From CANHEE01 sp049316985 (GTDB lineage: Bacteria; Bacteroidota; Bacteroidia; Chitinophagales; Saprospiraceae), in the NCBI GenBank assembly GCA_049316985.1, contig JBMOJB010000002.1, forward strand, positions 15,553-79,552: 64,000 nt of DNA, in the 5' to 3' direction. Made by a program: the position numbers and the translations under genes. Below the pieces are notes generated by a model. It saw only the letters and a program-made list of their open reading frames with translations. It made no database searches and was not told the DNA's origin. Each line of letters begins with the position of its first letter. Within the stretch, counting starts at the first letter, position 1. Shown in pieces: positions 63,370-64,000 of the stretch.

Positions 63370-63750
63370 TTATTCCCATTTCAATGCACCTTTTTTAAGG
63401 ATGTAGAAAAAGCCAATCAGCAAGAAGGCAATAAACGTAAACATTTCAAACAGACCAATTGCTCCGAGCGATTTAAAATTGACCGCCCAGGGGTACATGA
63501 AAATGACCTCTACATCAAAAAGTACAAAAAGTATTGCTACCAGAAAATATTTTATGGAAATCGGGGTTCTGGCATTGCCAATTTGTTCGATACCACATTC
63601 AAATGCATCTGATTTAATTTTGGATTTGTGTTTTGGGCCGAGCCATTGTGATATTAGCATCACAAAAACAACAAAGCCTGCGGCTACAATAAACATGAGC
63701 AGAATTGGGAGAAAATCACTTGAACGATTCAAAGATTGCAGTAAAATCAT
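63370..63750 (-). CDS. nuoA: NADH-quinone oxidoreductase subunit A
   Basis: A 126-residue, three-helix membrane subunit: SDAFECGIEQIGNARTPISIKYFLVAILFVLFDVEVIFMYPW region, seen here as FECGIEQIGNARTPIS and LFDVEVIFMYPWAV. First gene of the operon. Confidence 0.95.
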   Translation of the reverse strand: MILLQSLNRSSDFLPILLMFIVAAGFVVFVMLISQWLGPKHKSKIKSDAFECGIEQIGNARTPISIKYFLVAILFVLFDVEVIFMYPWAVNFKSLGAIGLFEMFTFIAFLLIGFFYILKKGALKWE

Positions 63751-63807
63751 ATTGTATTGATTAGTAGTGATTTAAGTGTTTGTTATTTAATGGCCGCTAT
63801 CAGAGGG

Positions 63808-63837
63808 CAAAACTAGGAATAAAATAAGCCTTTTCAA
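63808..63837 (-). promoter_or_regulatory. Promoter of the nuo operon
   Basis: On the minus strand TTG (63837-63835), 19 bp, then TAGTTTTG (63815-63808): both elements and the spacer agree with the Bacteroidota consensus. Leader to nuoA about 50 nt. Confidence 0.7.
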
Positions 63838-64000
63838 AAAGATAAGCGTAGAAATTACTTCTCTTTTACAAAATAATCAGTGAAAAGTTGCTACAAAAGA
63901 TTAGTTTAGAATCGTTACAAATACTAAATCGATTAGGAAGAACATTTCTTTTTCTCTTGAAGGTCTAAGATATCGCAAATAAAAAAGCTCCTGTTTTTTG

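Noticed and set aside
63950..64000. A/T-flanked AAAAAAGCTCCTG...TTTTTT at the right edge as a terminator
   Set aside because: The sequence is cut by the edge, so the second arm cannot be judged.

Overview
The window is a 64 kb chromosomal segment of a member of the Bacteroidota. This rests on four things: promoters with the TAnnTTTG -7 box of that phylum in front of many genes (best at 4564, 14110, 10222, 40313, 48137 and 63808); a 3,325-residue secreted protein ending in a type IX secretion (T9SS) sorting domain; a very short NuoG; and A+T-rich DNA with little Shine-Dalgarno signal. The P-domain/Cys-rich-repeat/dockerin-like/T9SS protein is of a style I associate with Saprospiria and related lineages, but the genus cannot be decided from sequence alone. 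I saw no rRNA, tRNA, CRISPR array, insertion sequence or prophage.

Layout. 1-7.2 kb: tpiA (cut by the left edge), a polysaccharide-deacetylase-like protein, a nitroreductase-trmB pair, a lone VWA (Bat-type) membrane protein, the RNase P RNA gene (rnpB), serS and a ROK sugar kinase. 7.2-10.2 kb: a large beta-propeller sensor histidine kinase on the minus strand. 10.2-10.96 kb: a gene-poor interval holding a candidate ~270-nt small RNA with its own promoter and perfect terminator. 10.96-19.2 kb: a 2-oxoacid dehydrogenase E2, asnS, and the rimP-nusA-infB transcription/translation operon with a leader hairpin that looks like an attenuator. 19.3-22.3 kb: pyrD and an ABC-F ATPase on the minus strand. 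22.3-33.5 kb: a long noncoding leader, a small exported protein and the giant T9SS protein. 33.6-49.4 kb: mostly housekeeping genes in both orientations (Smr/DUF2027, a lipoprotein, hemW, rluF, an APC transporter, a Tat-type Gfo/Idh/MocA oxidoreductase, a TPR protein with a cellulose-synthase-like GT2, an RluA-type synthase, phoH, a divergent SAM hydroxide adenosyltransferase, a Skp/OmpH chaperone, YqeY and an O-antigen ligase). 49.4-63.9 kb: the complete nuoA-N operon for respiratory complex I on the minus strand.

The most unusual element is a HepT/MntA (HEPN-MNT) toxin-antitoxin pair set seamlessly between nuoD and nuoE, with 11 bp and 1 bp junctions, so the toxin system should be co-transcribed with an essential respiratory complex. 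Other points of note are the candidate small RNA at 10.5 kb, the attenuator before rimP-nusA-infB, a SAM hydroxide adenosyltransferase homologue that appears to have lost its catalytic triad, and the giant protein combining cohesin-like, dockerin-like and T9SS modules in one chain.
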